Made by a program: the position numbers and the translations under genes. Positions 1 to 11,035 of a stretch of 64,000 nucleotides of DNA are shown in pieces (the stretch's first letter is position 1; the number at the start of each line of letters is the position of its first letter). The notes below the pieces were generated by a model. The model was not told the DNA's origin. It saw only the letters and a program-made list of their open reading frames with translations, and did no database searches. This stretch comes from Micrasema longulum (lineage: Eukaryota > Arthropoda > Insecta > Trichoptera > Brachycentridae). The stretch spans positions 124,001 through 188,000 of the forward strand of contig JAGVSM010003512.1 in the NCBI GenBank assembly GCA_022494885.1. The letters run 5' to 3'.

Positions 1-620
1 ATAACTACTTTCCAGTAAGGAAGTAACAACGTAAAAATATGTAATATGTGGAATAAATTGTTATAAACATGTTCACCTACTGACACAGTAAGGAAAACTA
101 GCATAGACAACGTTATATATTACTATTTGCATACGTAAGACATTTTTTATCTGTGGTTTTTAATTTTATAATGAGATAATAAAGAAATACTTATTTTTAT
201 ACCGTTATTGATAATTAATTCCTCGACTCTTCCTGTAAAATTATTTGGGGAGTTATATACGTTTTTAAATTAAAAATAGCTTTCTATTGATTTCACTAAA
301 TTCCTGTGTACGGGTGTAAGAAGAATACAGTTATATGGTTGAAATAGAACCAGAAACCTGTACACGAGAGTACAATATACCAAAAATGTATAATATGCTC
401 CCATTAAATATGAAAATCAAAAAAACTTATCTTGCTCAAGAGAAAGACGTCTGCTGAGAATCTGGCTTTTAGAACGTGGTTTTTATATTGAAATTTTTTT
501 GTGTTTTTCTTTTTTATTTGGTCAATTTTTTATTTTTTAAATACATATTTTCTTTTTTTTCATAATAATCAGAGTTTTTATATGTTTATAGAATTTAAGG
601 GAAAAGATTATGGATATATA
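1..620. other. AT-rich intergenic DNA, no feature
   Basis: No open frame, repeat match or structured element was recognised here. The sequence is strongly A/T-rich and ends in a short TA microsatellite directly before the SINE that follows. Confidence 0.5.
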
Positions 621-624
621 TATA

Positions 625-880
625 TGGCGGCCTCCGTGGTGTAGTGGTCAAGACGCTTGACTCACGCACAGTAGGTTCCGGGTTCGATTCCCGGTGAGAA
701 CACAAAAATTAAAATGTGATTTTCCTCAAATCTGGGTGTTCTGTGATGTAATTCACCACTGTAATTGGGCCTCCTGGCTTGTTGTGGTGCAAAAAAAAAA
801 ATGAGAACTTAACTATAAACCCTGCTGACGAACTGCATTTTATGCAGTTCAGTAGGACTTGATAATTTGATAAAAAAATA
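625..880 (+). mobile_element. tRNA-derived SINE (family C, single copy here)
   Basis: The head carries pol III promoter boxes: an A-box-like TGGTGTAGTGG near 637 and a B box GGTTCGATTCC near 681. It is followed by a non-tRNA body of about 180 bp with an internal A-run. The presence of that body argues against a functional tRNA gene. The tail was not found elsewhere in the window, unlike SINE-A and SINE-B. Confidence 0.7.
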
Positions 881-967
881 AAAATAATAATTTTAAAAAA
901 AGTGTTTTCGACTCGGTGGCTGGTCTCGGGTAATAATCCTGAATAAGGAAATTGAGTGAAAATAAGT

Positions 968-1172
968 CCACTTTGTTGTGTAGTGGTCGGCGCGTTCACC
1001 TATCATTTTTGAGGTCGACCCCTGGCTCTGTATATGGGCAGAATAGTGAATGTTACACAGTGTGTAAAGTGGCCACTTAAACCAGCCATTGACAGGTCAT
1101 AAGCCCTGTAGATGATTAGACTTATATATTACCTTCTCTTAAATGTTCTTCATCTCTGTTGTAATATGTTAA
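968..1172 (+). mobile_element. SINE-B, copy with tRNA-like head
   Basis: This copy has a tRNA-like head with GTAGTGGTCGGCGCG as A box and GGTCGACCCC as B box. The SINE-B body follows (GAATGTTACACAGTGTG..., GTGGCCACTTAAACCAGCC...) and it ends TCTGTTGTAATATGTT. The other SINE-B copies in the window mostly lack the head, so this copy defines the family as tRNA-derived. A long inverted-repeat element begins directly at its 3' end. Confidence 0.65.
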
Positions 1173-1884
1173 TAAAGTTTTATAGTTTGGGTGAAATATA
1201 CATTTTTGTACTCTATTTTTAAAAATTCAATATTCAATACCTTCAAGCATTTAGAACTTCATTATTTTAGTATTTTTTTGTTATTTGTTGGTAGTCATAA
1301 ACATTTGTTTTTGATTATTTGTTTGTTTAATTTTAAAAATGTTATTTGTTTTTTTTAAAGCGTTATATCTTATGTTTCAACCCTAGTTTGCCTCGTTTTC
1401 AAGCATTTAGAACTTCATTATTTTAGTATGTTTTTGTTATTTGTTGGTAGTCATAAACATTTGTGATTAAAATACGTAACTTCCCTCAAACCAGGGTTAA
1501 AAAATAAAATATTATTACACAAATAATGATGTATTTTTTTAAAGTTGTTCACTTTTAGAATACAAATTTAAAACCATTGAAAAGGTAAAACATGGAAACT
1601 AAATTATAGTAGAATAAATTATTGAAACAGAGGTTTTTTAAAAATTATTTTAGGTTGAATTTGATTATTTGTTTTTTTTAAAGCGTTGTTATACCTTATG
1701 TTTCAACCCTAGTTTGGGGGAAGTTCCAACGTATTTTAATCACAAATGCATAGGACCACCAACAAATAATAAAAAAATACTAAAATAATGAAAAAAAAAA
1801 AATTCTGAAAGCTTGAAGATCAAATTTGGGGAAAATCTCAATAAAGTATAAAAATTGATATATCTCCCAAACTATAAAACTTTA
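1173..1884. mobile_element. Long terminal-inverted-repeat element (MITE/foldback)
   Basis: The left end TAAAGTTTTATAGTTTGGG (from 1173) is mirrored by the right end at 1866-1884. The arms continue inward with clear similarity through the ATTATTTTAGTAT and ATTTGTTGGT blocks. The left arm holds a direct duplication: the block at 1244-1308 recurs at 1400-1464. If the outer TA is the target duplication the element is Tc1/mariner-like, but no transposase coding remains. Confidence 0.6.
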
Positions 1885-1904
1885 GGTAGGGAAAGTAAGG
1901 TCCA

Positions 1905-1990
1905 ATAATTAGCAAATGACCTCCTCTATGTGCGAATTTTCTATGGCGGGTTCAATTCCAGTCACCCTGGATACATTATAAAATTCCATA
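1905..1990 (+). mobile_element. Possible tRNA-derived SINE head
   Basis: A B-box match GGTTCAATTCC near 1958 lies about 45 bp after a weak A-box-like stretch. No repeat body was matched, so this is tentative. Confidence 0.3.
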
Positions 1991-3531
1991 TTATTTATGC
2001 TTTTAAAGTTAAGTTAGGGCCAATTGCTAAGAAGAGTTAAAACATTATTTCGCTTTCTTAAAAAATGATTACATTAAAAAATTAAGACAAAGGAACTTAT
2101 TCACCTTATTTTGACAAAATTGTTTTGACGAAATTTAAAAAATATATTTTTTTATGGTGCAAACTAGCCTCTTATCTCATTCAACATATTTTGGTTAACT
2201 ATTCAGATCAAATTATGAAAGTTTTAAACTTGCTGATTCGCATAAATGAGTAAATTGCAATACACTAAAAAACGACTCATATTGTCTGAAAATATTTTAA
2301 GAATTTAAAATTAATTACTGTTTACGTGATCAAACTATGATCTGTTCATAAATATGTACCTTCGTTTCACGAGATGATTACTTCTGTAAAGCGAATTCCG
2401 TATCGTATCATGAGGCTGGGGTATTGTGAATTGTAATGGCATGGCATGCAATTCGAAATAAAATATTTAAGTGAATCAATTTCTCTTCATTATAATAGAT
2501 CGATCTGTCAGATTAACATTAATGAGGATCAAAACGTTATGAATTAGCAAGGGAAATCTTACGGCAGAAATCCAATGCAAGTAAATTATCTTTTTATGAG
2601 TATTTTTATCAGTTTCATTTATTTTTTCAGTTTCATGTACTTTGACAGTATTGTTTTTTTTAGTTTATTAATTTTTGTAAGATTATAATATTTTTATTTA
2701 TTATTCAATTTTGTATTAATTATCTTTGGAAATCTCTTATAAAAAATATGCTGTATATTTTACATTTAAAAAAAAAGAAAATGCTGTCTACCTCAAAACA
2801 GATTTTTGTTATACCCTAGTGAAAATAGTCTGTACCTAATATGTTTGCTTATATTTTAATTTAGCTTAATTTAATATTTTTTACCTTCTTCACTGTTTTG
2901 CAAACATATCATAATAATACTATGTTTTACTTTTAATAAACGCCGATTTTTTCGTCGCTGAATTGATCTAAATAAAAACAAGTATAATAGTCTAGATATG
3001 ATATTTTATGATAAAAAAGGACATACAAATGTAAATACTTTTTTAGGGATATTTTTCAGTTATTTTTTATTTTAAATAAATGAAATATGATATACTGCTG
3101 AGTAAAAGAAAATATTTCTTATTACTCATTGGCAGCGTAAAAAAATATTTTTTAATTTATAATTTTAGATTCCCAAAGAAACGGGTCATTACATTGGTCA
3201 CACCCCTAATACGTCACGATTTGGGTAAATTTTGAACCTTGTTTGTGACTGTTTAAGTTTAAATAGAAAATCGTCCCAAAAATTGACGTCACAATTATCA
3301 AGGCCAAACATGTCGCGTTTTTGTAGTGGTATATTTTTAAGTAATTTATTTTTTTAAATGAAAATATTTCTCCTCAATATCTAAATTGATTACCAAAAAA
3401 ATACAATTAATTTTTCTAAATCTATTTCATATATTTTTATCGGTATTCGTAGGATGTGATATCTCCCTATCACACTTGATATAAACATATTATTAGATGG
3501 TGAAAGACGGCTAAATACTGTCGATATTTGA
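1991..3531. other. AT-rich DNA, no feature recognised
   Basis: There is no open frame of note. The only pattern seen is scattered TGACGTCA-like and ACGTCAC motifs around 3210-3290. No repeat family could be assigned. Confidence 0.4.
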
Positions 3532-3742
3532 TATCTCTGGCGAATGTGTGGTAAAACTATGTACGATAGATGCATACAAGTCGGGATCCTTGCATTATCG
3601 ACGAAATCGAGAAATGGGTGCTGCGTTGGTCTGGACATGTAGAGCGAATGGACAGCGAAAAACGGCTGAAAAACTATGCAAATGTTGATGGATGCAGGAA
3701 CAAAGAAGACCGAGAAAGACAAAATCCAACACAAAAGAAAAT
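3532..3742 (+). pseudogene. LINE ORF2 C-terminal remnant (RTE-type)
   Basis: The plus frame reads an RMCGKTMYDR-like segment. After a frameshift near 3575 it reads WVLRWSGHVERMDSEKRL then NVDGCRNKEDRER. This matches the conserved tail of insect endonuclease-reverse transcriptase LINEs, in which LRW-GHVERM is followed by a basic RGRPR-like stretch. In an intact element this region lies downstream of the RT domain. Here the basic stretch has decayed, the frame shifts once and nothing upstream is retained, so the copy is dead. Family placement as RTE-type is from memory of the motif. Confidence 0.6.
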
Positions 3743-4741
3743 AGACATAGTAAATATATTTCTATTAAATGTTATAATTGCATGAATATTTTTTTATTTA
3801 CCAACCTGATAATACATAGACAAAGTTTTCCCTATTAATTAATTATGGTTACTGAAATAGCTAATATTTAGTTCAAACCATGTCCGTAATAAACCAACAA
3901 TAGATGAGCGATATAATCAATATTCTTCTCTTGTTGAATAATAATTATATTATTTGGCCTTATAAGCCTTTCGAAACAATGATTCATTGTTCCCTAATGG
4001 ACGTCTCCATATTAGTCAGGCTAAAATAATATAATGACAAGTGCTTTCTAAATTGATTAAACAATTAAAACGCGGTTCTATATAATTTATAATAGACACA
4101 CGAGTAAATTTTTTTGATTTGTAAAATAACTAAAATTCACAAATCTTGGTAGGAGTGACTGAAAATTATATGAAACCTGTTGAGCAATTTAGCCGTGTCC
4201 GATAAATAATAGAGCGCTAATTAATATTTGAAGCAATAACTTTGTGATTTTCCACTTTAAACGTAGGTACTGTTAACGAAAAGGCGGACTGTAAATGAAA
4301 AACGAATTTCATTCAGTTTTGTGATTGGGAAATATTTGAGAAAGGATAGGAACATGGAATGGATACCTACCTTAAATATGATCTGAATGTTCTTTAATTT
4401 CTGGCACTGGATGACAAAATGAACCATAAAATGTAACAATGTTTTCCACGACGCGCGACGATTCCAACCACTTTTTATGCGAATTTATGTCAATTCAAAA
4501 ATGTTTTAGTTCTAAATCCGAATCTTCTAATTTTGAATTTCTTCTATCTTGATGTTAGGTAGGTACCACAAGAATGGGTCAAAGGAAGGATGGGAACGAA
4601 AGGTAATCGGCCAGGAATAGTATCGATAAATGCTGTTTTTTACTTAACAGGTACGTTATTATTTTTTTTTGTTTATATAAAGTTATACATGATACAGACA
4701 TTTACCAGTACTAGGGTAGTCCTTTAAAACTAACATTTAAA
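3743..4741. other. Unassigned DNA
   Basis: A 60-codon open frame on the minus strand (4257-4439) has no recognisable content. No repeat family was recognised in this kilobase. Confidence 0.4.
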
Positions 4742-4749
4742 ATCTACCC

Positions 4750-4791
4750 CAAAATAAGAAGGAGGTGCCCCGGCACCTCCTTCTTATTTTG
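4750..4791. repeat. Perfect 20-bp palindrome with 2-bp centre
   Basis: The left arm 4750-4769 (CAAAATAAGAAGGAGGTGCC) and right arm 4772-4791 are exact reverse complements around a CC centre. The arms are G+C-richer than the flanks. As RNA or single-stranded DNA this would form a very stable hairpin. No function is known. Confidence 0.9.
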
Positions 4792-6246
4792 ATCTGTGAT
4801 ATAAAAAAGACCTAAAATGTTTATATTAAAATATAATGCTTTAGGGGTCGCTATAGAACTTTGAACTTTTAAATAAATGAATGTTTTTAATTTATTAAAA
4901 AAATTAAAAATATTTTATTTAGAAAGCATACAGTCGTACATAATTAAAAAAACAAAGCTTTTTAGAATATTTCTTCAAAATTAAATTATACTAATAAACA
5001 TCAAAAGAGTATTAAATTACTGATTAAGTTACTAAAATATGTTGGTACATTATCCTCCATACTATTGCTAGTTTATTGATAATATTTTTATATTGTATAA
5101 CATTATAATTCCGGTAAATATAATTCACATGTTTATTAAGCATTATTTTCTTTTCATTGGGCCTTAATTATACCGGTTTTCTTAAATAAAATAAAAATAA
5201 TTTTTGGTAGCAACCCTAAAATTAAGTTTCATAATTCCAAAAAATTACAGATTTTTTTTCAGAGAGTAGATCAAAATTACAGATGCCCCAAAGAAAATTA
5301 ATCAATCATTTTTTAACCCTAATTTAAAGACCACCCCATGTACTACAACGTTAATTTGATGGATATGCACTATCCGCAGTCACAACTTTGTTAGGTGCGA
5401 CCCTTATGCATATTTTACACATATCATCCACATCCAAAGGGTGGATTTAAATGTATCAATTTTTTTGTATTTATTTTTAATTTATTCAGGTTGCTTTCAG
5501 GTAAAACTCCTTTAAGAGAAAATAAAGTGAAGATTAATCGGCCTTAAAGTGTATTGGTTATTGCGTTTACCTGGATTTTTTTTTTTAATATAATGAAAAA
5601 TCATTGTAATACAATAAATATCAATCCACCATATCAAACGATCGTAAAAATCCACACTGCACGATAAAATTACATTGGGTGGATTGATTTTCCTTTGTTT
5701 ATATTTTTTTTAATTTTAGAAATTAATAAAGCGATTCATATAATATAAGAAAAAATAAATAAACAATAATAAAATAAGAAAAAAATAAAATGTAAAAAAA
5801 AAATTTAGAAAAAAAAAAAAAAGATAAGAAAAAAAAACAATAATTCTTTTGGTCCGCTACGGTCTATTTTTAAAGATCGTACCCATCTCACATTACGTTT
5901 CCGTTCTTACAAGACAAAAAGACTTGATTTATTAGCTGCATACGCAGCATAATATTTATAAAATAAAATAGGATAGAATTCATTAGTTAAGTATACCTTG
6001 ATAAAGAAGCTTGTATAGCTTTAAAACCGGTTGGTAGAAAATATAAAAAATTAATGGTTATAAACAAAGTTATTTTTATTTATTTATTATGATAAATATT
6101 TACAAAGTTAGTGCTTCAAACAAAAAAAAAATTATAAAAAGAAAAAATTATTTACTAGAGACCCTACATCAGTAGGGTAAAATTAGTAAAATATTAACAA
6201 ATTCTTTTGTAAAAATGATTATTTATAAAATTAAAATAAGAAATTG
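4792..6246. other. AT-rich DNA with possible LINE 3' tails
   Basis: Around 4890-4960, ACAGTCGTACATAATT beside T-rich sequence resembles the 3' tail of the minus-strand LINE at 39.2 kb. Around 6161-6178, ACCCTAC-ATCA-GTAGGGT forms a small hairpin. Otherwise there are only poly-A/T runs. Confidence 0.35.
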
Positions 6247-6690
6247 CAATGAGGAAGTTTAGTGGCTTAAAAAAAAAACATTTGTTAAAATACTATCAAA
6301 TTGGGTTACGATCCCGTGGCAAGTATCTCGGACTCACGGATCAAAGTCTGTGGTTCGAATCCCACTCTACTCCAACTTGATTCCCAATTTCAAATAGTGA
6401 CTTATTTGCAACTCTTTGAAAATGGCCCTCAAAATGAAATATTCGGTAAATCATAAGAACGAAATATTTTTTTTCATTTTTTTTTATATCATTTTTATGC
6501 ATTGTATTATCAGCGCTAAGTTTTGTAATTTTAAAATTAATCCGCCCGTGACGTCACAAATTCTCATCGGGGAGTTCTGCTGATTGGTGTTCCGGAAACT
6601 GAAAATCTAATACAACTCTACCATTGGTTGATTTAGAAGAACTTGTCACGTCATTTAAAGTGATTCGTTTTTAAAAAAAATTCATTCATT
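6247..6690 (+). mobile_element. CAATGAGG-type MITE, interrupted and lacking its right end
   Basis: The left end is CAATGAGGAAGTTTAG at 6247. The interior around 6505-6620 (CAGCGCTAAGTTTTG, CCCGTGACGTCACAA) matches other copies at 20885, 33556 and 61165. A tRNA-like SINE head (6303-6380) lies inside. The right terminal repeat is not visible. Confidence 0.5.
6303..6380 (+). mobile_element. tRNA-derived SINE head (family D)
   Basis: The motif GATCCCGTGGC is followed by GGACTCACGGATC and a B box GGTTCGAATCC. The same head occurs at 58973 (+) and in reverse at 33120 and 52475, so it is a repeat family rather than a tRNA gene. Confidence 0.55.
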
Positions 6691-6704
6691 TCTGAACGTC
6701 CACA

Positions 6705-6760
6705 TTGTGTCGTCGGCACGGGTTACCCCAGTGAAGACACATGATTTTTTAAAATTAAAA
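6705..6760 (+). repeat. Fragment of a LINE 3' UTR
   Basis: The segment with CGGCACGGGTTACCCCAGT matches the 3' UTR of the minus-strand LINE at 26980-27435 and the fragment at 53836-53945. Confidence 0.5.
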
Positions 6761-6769
6761 ATGTCGTAA

Positions 6770-7222
6770 TATTTATTTGAGTAAATCGTGATCTTTCTTA
6801 TTTTTGAAGGTACACAATGCGGCGGATATTGCACAAGATTGAGTCAATAGCAAATTAAAATTTTGACACGCCTCTCTAATCCTCTTCGCATGATTTGTTC
6901 CAGCTTAAAATGTATTGGCACGCCTTACATTATTAACAATACACATTCGGCCTTGGCAATGAAATGGCGTGCTTAGAATACCAAAATAAGACATCCAATC
7001 ATAAGAAATACAGCAAATGAGTGGTAACTAAACTTCTTATAAAATGTTCACTGATGCGGGCATAATAATCATTAATCATTAATTATATTCCATTATATCA
7101 CGAGTCATACCATGTTTTAAAATGTGTAGTTTGATGTAGAATGCGATACTAATTATCAAGGATCTATATAGGTATGTTATAGTCATCATCATTATCGTTT
7201 CCCTATTTGTTTCAATGGTACA
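6770..7222. other. Unassigned DNA
   Basis: No coding or repeat structure was recognised between the LINE fragment and the mariner. Confidence 0.4.
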
Positions 7223-7224
7223 TA

Positions 7225-8128
7225 CGAGGTGTGTTCAGAAAATAACGGGAATTTTTTAATTCTTGGGTTTGGAGAGTCCGATCGTCAATTATGTTGGTAT
7301 ACATGTCCTTGAAGTATGCTAAATTTTTCAGTTGTATTCATTGTTTACTTTGTTTCTGGCAGCCGCTAAGGTTAGACGTGTTTTTATGAGCTCGGCGATT
7401 TTCGTTAAAAAAATAGATCAAAGAATGTGTATCAAATTTTGTGTAAAAAATGAAATAAAGTGTAACAAAGTGTGTAAAATATTAACAAAGGCCATGGTGA
7501 GTCTGCTATGAGTAAAAAAAAGAGTTAACGAGTGATATAAGCGTTTCCAAGATGGCCGTGAAGACGTTGAAGATGACGAACGGCCCGGACGCCCCAGCAC
7601 ATCAACAACCCATGAAAACGTGGAAAAGGTGAATGAAATGGTTATGAACTATCGCCGAATCACAATAATAAAAGTCTCTGATGATGTTGGCATATCGATT
7701 GACTCATGCCATGAAATTTTTCAATTTTTTAAATTTCGATTAAAAACAGCGGCGAATGGAAGTTGTTCGGGTGTCACTAAATGAAGTCAACGACGATGCA
7801 AAATTACTGAAACGTGTTATAACAGGTGACGAAACAAGAGTTTACGAAAATGACGTCAGAACTAAGGCTCAATCGTCCCAGTGGAGGCATTCTGAATCGC
7901 CAAGACAAAAATCGCCGAGCACGCCGAACACGTCTAACCTTAGCGGCTGCCACAGACAAAGTAAACAACTAGTAATAGTTCTACATTATCTCTGAAGTAA
8001 ACCATGAATATAGCTGAAAATTTAAGCCTACTTCAGGGGCATGTATACCAACGTAATTTAAAAAAATTACAATCGGACTCCAAGCCCGCGAAATTTAAAA
8101 ATTCCTGTTATTTTTTGAACACACATCG
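7225..8128 (+). mobile_element. Defective mariner element with two 5'-derived ends
   Basis: Inverted ends CGAGGTGTGTTCA and TGAACACACATCG abut TA on both sides (7223-7224 and 8129-8130), the target duplication of Tc1/mariner elements. Length is 904 bp against about 1.3 kb for an intact mariner. The right 230 bp are an inverted copy of the left 5' UTR and start region: CAGCCGCTAAGGTTAGACGTG near 7362 reappears reversed near 7930. The normal 3' end is therefore absent and the element is effectively a long inverted repeat around a decayed transposase. It is transpositionally dead by itself, although its ends could in principle have been recognised by an active transposase. Confidence 0.85.
7387..7915 (+). 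pseudogene. Mariner transposase remnant
   Basis: Conceptual pieces in shifting frames read MSSAIFVKKIDQRMCIKFCV at the start, then a mid-section with GREDVEDDERPGRPSTSTTHEN, VEKVNEMV and DVGISIDSCHEIF, and then MEVVRVSLNEVNDDAKLLKR and VITGDETRVYENDVRTKAQS. These match the N-terminal DNA-binding half and the first catalytic block (VITGDE, first aspartate of the D,D34D triad) of mariner transposases. At least two frameshifts occur and a stretch is missing between SCHEIF and MEVV. The C-terminal catalytic half is gone, replaced by inverted 5' sequence. It cannot encode an enzyme. Confidence 0.85.
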
Positions 8129-8199
8129 TACGTACTTAATTTACATTGAGTACTGTACTGGTACTCTAAGTGAGCGTGCTTGATGATTTGATACACAAA

Positions 8200-8250
8200 G
8201 GTTAGATAATCAGTCTTACGCTACAGGTACCAGATTAAGAACAGCAAAAT
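8200..8250 (-). repeat. SINE-A fragment
   Basis: GATAATCAGTCTTACGCTAC followed by AGGTACCAG is the reverse complement of the SINE-A middle segment. Only about 40-50 bp survive. Confidence 0.5.
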
Positions 8251-8718
8251 ATAAGTGTATTGTGTTCATCCAGTGTCGGGTCTCCTTGTGCGTAAGCGCC
8301 AGGATCTTCTGTCCTGGGTTGTCACAATGGGAATATTATGTGCTGTCAACTCTCTGTTAATTGAAGACCACCATTTTCTGGGGGTCTGCTTTTACCTCTA
8401 GGTTTAGCTGCGATGTTAAGCGCTCTTCTTACTGAATAGTCCTCATCTCTACGCACGACAGTTTTTCAGCTAAAGGTGCCACTTTGAATGATCCTCTGAT
8501 ATATTGATTGCAGTGCATGTTACTCCACCTGCCCAGCGCAATATTTTCATTTCAGTTGTGTGACACTTTTGTTCGTGCTTGTTGGATATTGTCCAGCACT
8601 CTGACCACTGTTTTGTATACTTTACCTGTGGTTAAAAGGCATCCTTTTATCGCAGAGTACGCCAGAAAGAGATCTCCTCTTCAAAGCAAAATATACATTT
8701 ATTATGTCATCATTATGA
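8251..8718. other. Unassigned DNA
   Basis: A 87-codon plus-strand open frame begins at 8508 and runs into the adjacent MITE; its composition gives no family match. No other feature was seen. Confidence 0.35.
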
Positions 8719-8963
8719 CAGGGCCCCGATTTCAATGGGAAGTTAACAGAGTTATCTTCAACTGTCTATAAAGTAAAATCGAATTTCCTATACAAAAATA
8801 CATTTATTTGTACGGTAATTTTGTTTAAACATGTTCAGTTACAGGAAACCGACAAAGATGCTTAAAGTTTTTTTACCAATATTAACATTTTCGTTTAGAA
8901 AAATCCATTTTACTTTATTGACAATTGAAAATCTGTTAACTTTCCACTGTAATCGGGGCCCAG
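8719..8963. mobile_element. CAGGGCC-type MITE (short form)
   Basis: The left end CAGGGCCCCGATTTCAATGG pairs with the right end, whose reverse complement reads CTGGGCCCCGATTACAGTGG. Both continue into AAGTTAACAG. At 245 bp it is non-coding. Related ends occur at 26606, 28965, 29703, 44846 and 51726. The CAGGGCC start is hAT-like, but no clear 8-bp target duplication was seen. Confidence 0.75.
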
Positions 8964-10914
8964 TAACCCAATGACAATGGCCGTACTTGTCGATAATTAC
9001 CGATGTGATAAAAATATCTTTAGGACTTTTAATCGACGTGATGAACATCTGTGATTAAGCTTCTGGACACGAAATGCCGTGATCTCTTCAAACGCAATGG
9101 AAGGATTATTGATTCCTATCAATAGTCCGGCTTTTTTGTGGTTTTCTCAATAAATAGATGTGGAGAAGTTCCTTTAAATGTTCTCAGTCGAAATTTACTT
9201 TTCCGACACAATTCAGATACCCAGATAGCCAAGAAACAAAATCCACCTTTTTAATATTATTAACTTTTTAAATTATAAGCAAGGTCAATAACCCGGTTCA
9301 TAAATCATTCATGTTCATACTATCAAGTCCAAGATAATTTAAAAAAAACTAATTCGAATAGCACTTGACTTAATAGGTAGCTTCTGCATTGTAATTTAAA
9401 GTTCCTGCTGAAAATAATTGAGGATTTTAGCGTTGCACCAATGCCAATGCTCGAATCTAAACGATTTTGCGAAAACTTTTAATAAATGATTTAATTATGA
9501 TAAATTTCGAAAGTGAGTAACTCACGCCGAGTAACTCATTGTGAAGGCCAAATACGAGTAACATTAGAATACGGAAAAATAACCTCTCTTGTGTATGCCA
9601 AAAACTATTATTATTGTGACCGACGAACGGTATATTTGACTCGTGAAACGCTAATGCAGTACTTTTTAATTGTGTTTTATCTCGATAAAATTATCTAAGT
9701 AGATAATTTAGATTTCAAATTAGTTGGTAAACAATGGCGTTCGTTAGAAATAAATTACTTTGTTTACACAGAAATAATGCATTATAATAATCATGATAAT
9801 ACTTTTTGTAAATGAGAACTTTTAGTCTGCCACTGAAACTATAAAAATAATTGTTGTTTCGATTATTTTGTTTATTTACCGTTACAATTAAAATGGATGA
9901 TCAAACAAAGGTGATCATAAGCTCGCTTTTTTCCTGAACATTTAAATTATGTTTAAAGAGATGTTATAATAAAAGAACAGTTGGTTTTATATCAGTCTAT
10001 GTTACCTCGAATAACAATATATTTAACAGTGAGTTAAAATTTTCTCAATAGTTTTGGAAGCCATTTTTTTGTATTCTCTTTATGAAGCTCAACCAACTGA
10101 ATCTGTTCCAGCTATGCGTAATTTTCTGGAAGTACTGGTTCGAATAACTTATTTTTGTGCCAAGTCTGTATTTTAATATGCTCAATATTGTAAAAATATT
10201 ACTGCTAAATAAGTAAATTTAAACGAACAAACATTTCAAAGAGATTAGTCACCTCCGTTGAATTTTTTGACAATTTATTTACGAAAGAAAAATCGATATA
10301 ATAAATAATACCTACTCAAGAAAAAACTTGTTTTTATTTATTATGTTTATCAGACGCCTTTGAATTTAAAGAAAAAAATATGACAACAATTCATAATACA
10401 TTATCTCAAGAAACTTATCGGGCTCCAAATAAGCCGTATTAAAAAAACAAAGTTAAAATTTATCTATCTATTTCATTATTTAAATATTATTTCTTATTTG
10501 TATTACAAAAACCTACAATTCGCACCTCAGCACTAAAAATAGCACAAGTCCAAAATTGAAGTTTTTTAGTAGTATGCAGAAATGTTCATGGATGTATTTT
10601 CTATCCGCACAATAATTGATCAACAGAATTTTTGTTCCCTTGCACAAATGTCAATGTTATACTATAATATTTTACTTAAATTCATGAAATAATAGCGGCA
10701 CAATCATTATTGTTATTTCTGAAAATATTTCAAAGCTAGATGGCACAAGGGATTGAACTTTTAAGTTGTGTCATTGTTTTTAAACTTTACACAAAAATTA
10801 ACATCCTTCGATTTTTTTTGTATATGTATTTTTAGCGGGTGCAGCCCTGATGAACGATAAAAAAACATTTAAGCTTCTAATTTTTGTTTGTTAATAAATT
10901 GACGATATTAAGAG
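8964..10914. other. Unassigned AT-rich DNA
   Basis: The direct repeat GAGTAACTCA occurs twice near 9513-9538. A 61-codon open frame (9513-9698) has no recognisable content. No other structure was found. Confidence 0.35.
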
Positions 10915-11035
10915 TTATAAATATGCTCGTGGCAAAGATCTACATTCCGGTGAAAACCGGACGTAAATCGGTCCAGTAGTTATTCAGCCCATCGAGAAAA
11001 CATACGAACATTGGCTTATATATATATATAAAATA
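10915..11035 (-). mobile_element. Helitron-like element end, reverse orientation
   Basis: The reverse complement contains GGACCGATTTACGTCCGG, then TTTTCACCGGAATGTAGATC and TTTGC. This matches the start regions of the elements at 31393 and 62938 (AACCGATATACACGCGG, GAAATGTAGATCTTTGC). A TA microsatellite borders it. Confidence 0.45.

Noticed and set aside
625..700. tRNA gene (also at 6303, 27458, 36088, 47606, 58973, 60705)
   Set aside because: A and B boxes are present, but each head is followed by a repeated non-tRNA body, the cloverleaf is incomplete and copies diverge, so these are SINEs.
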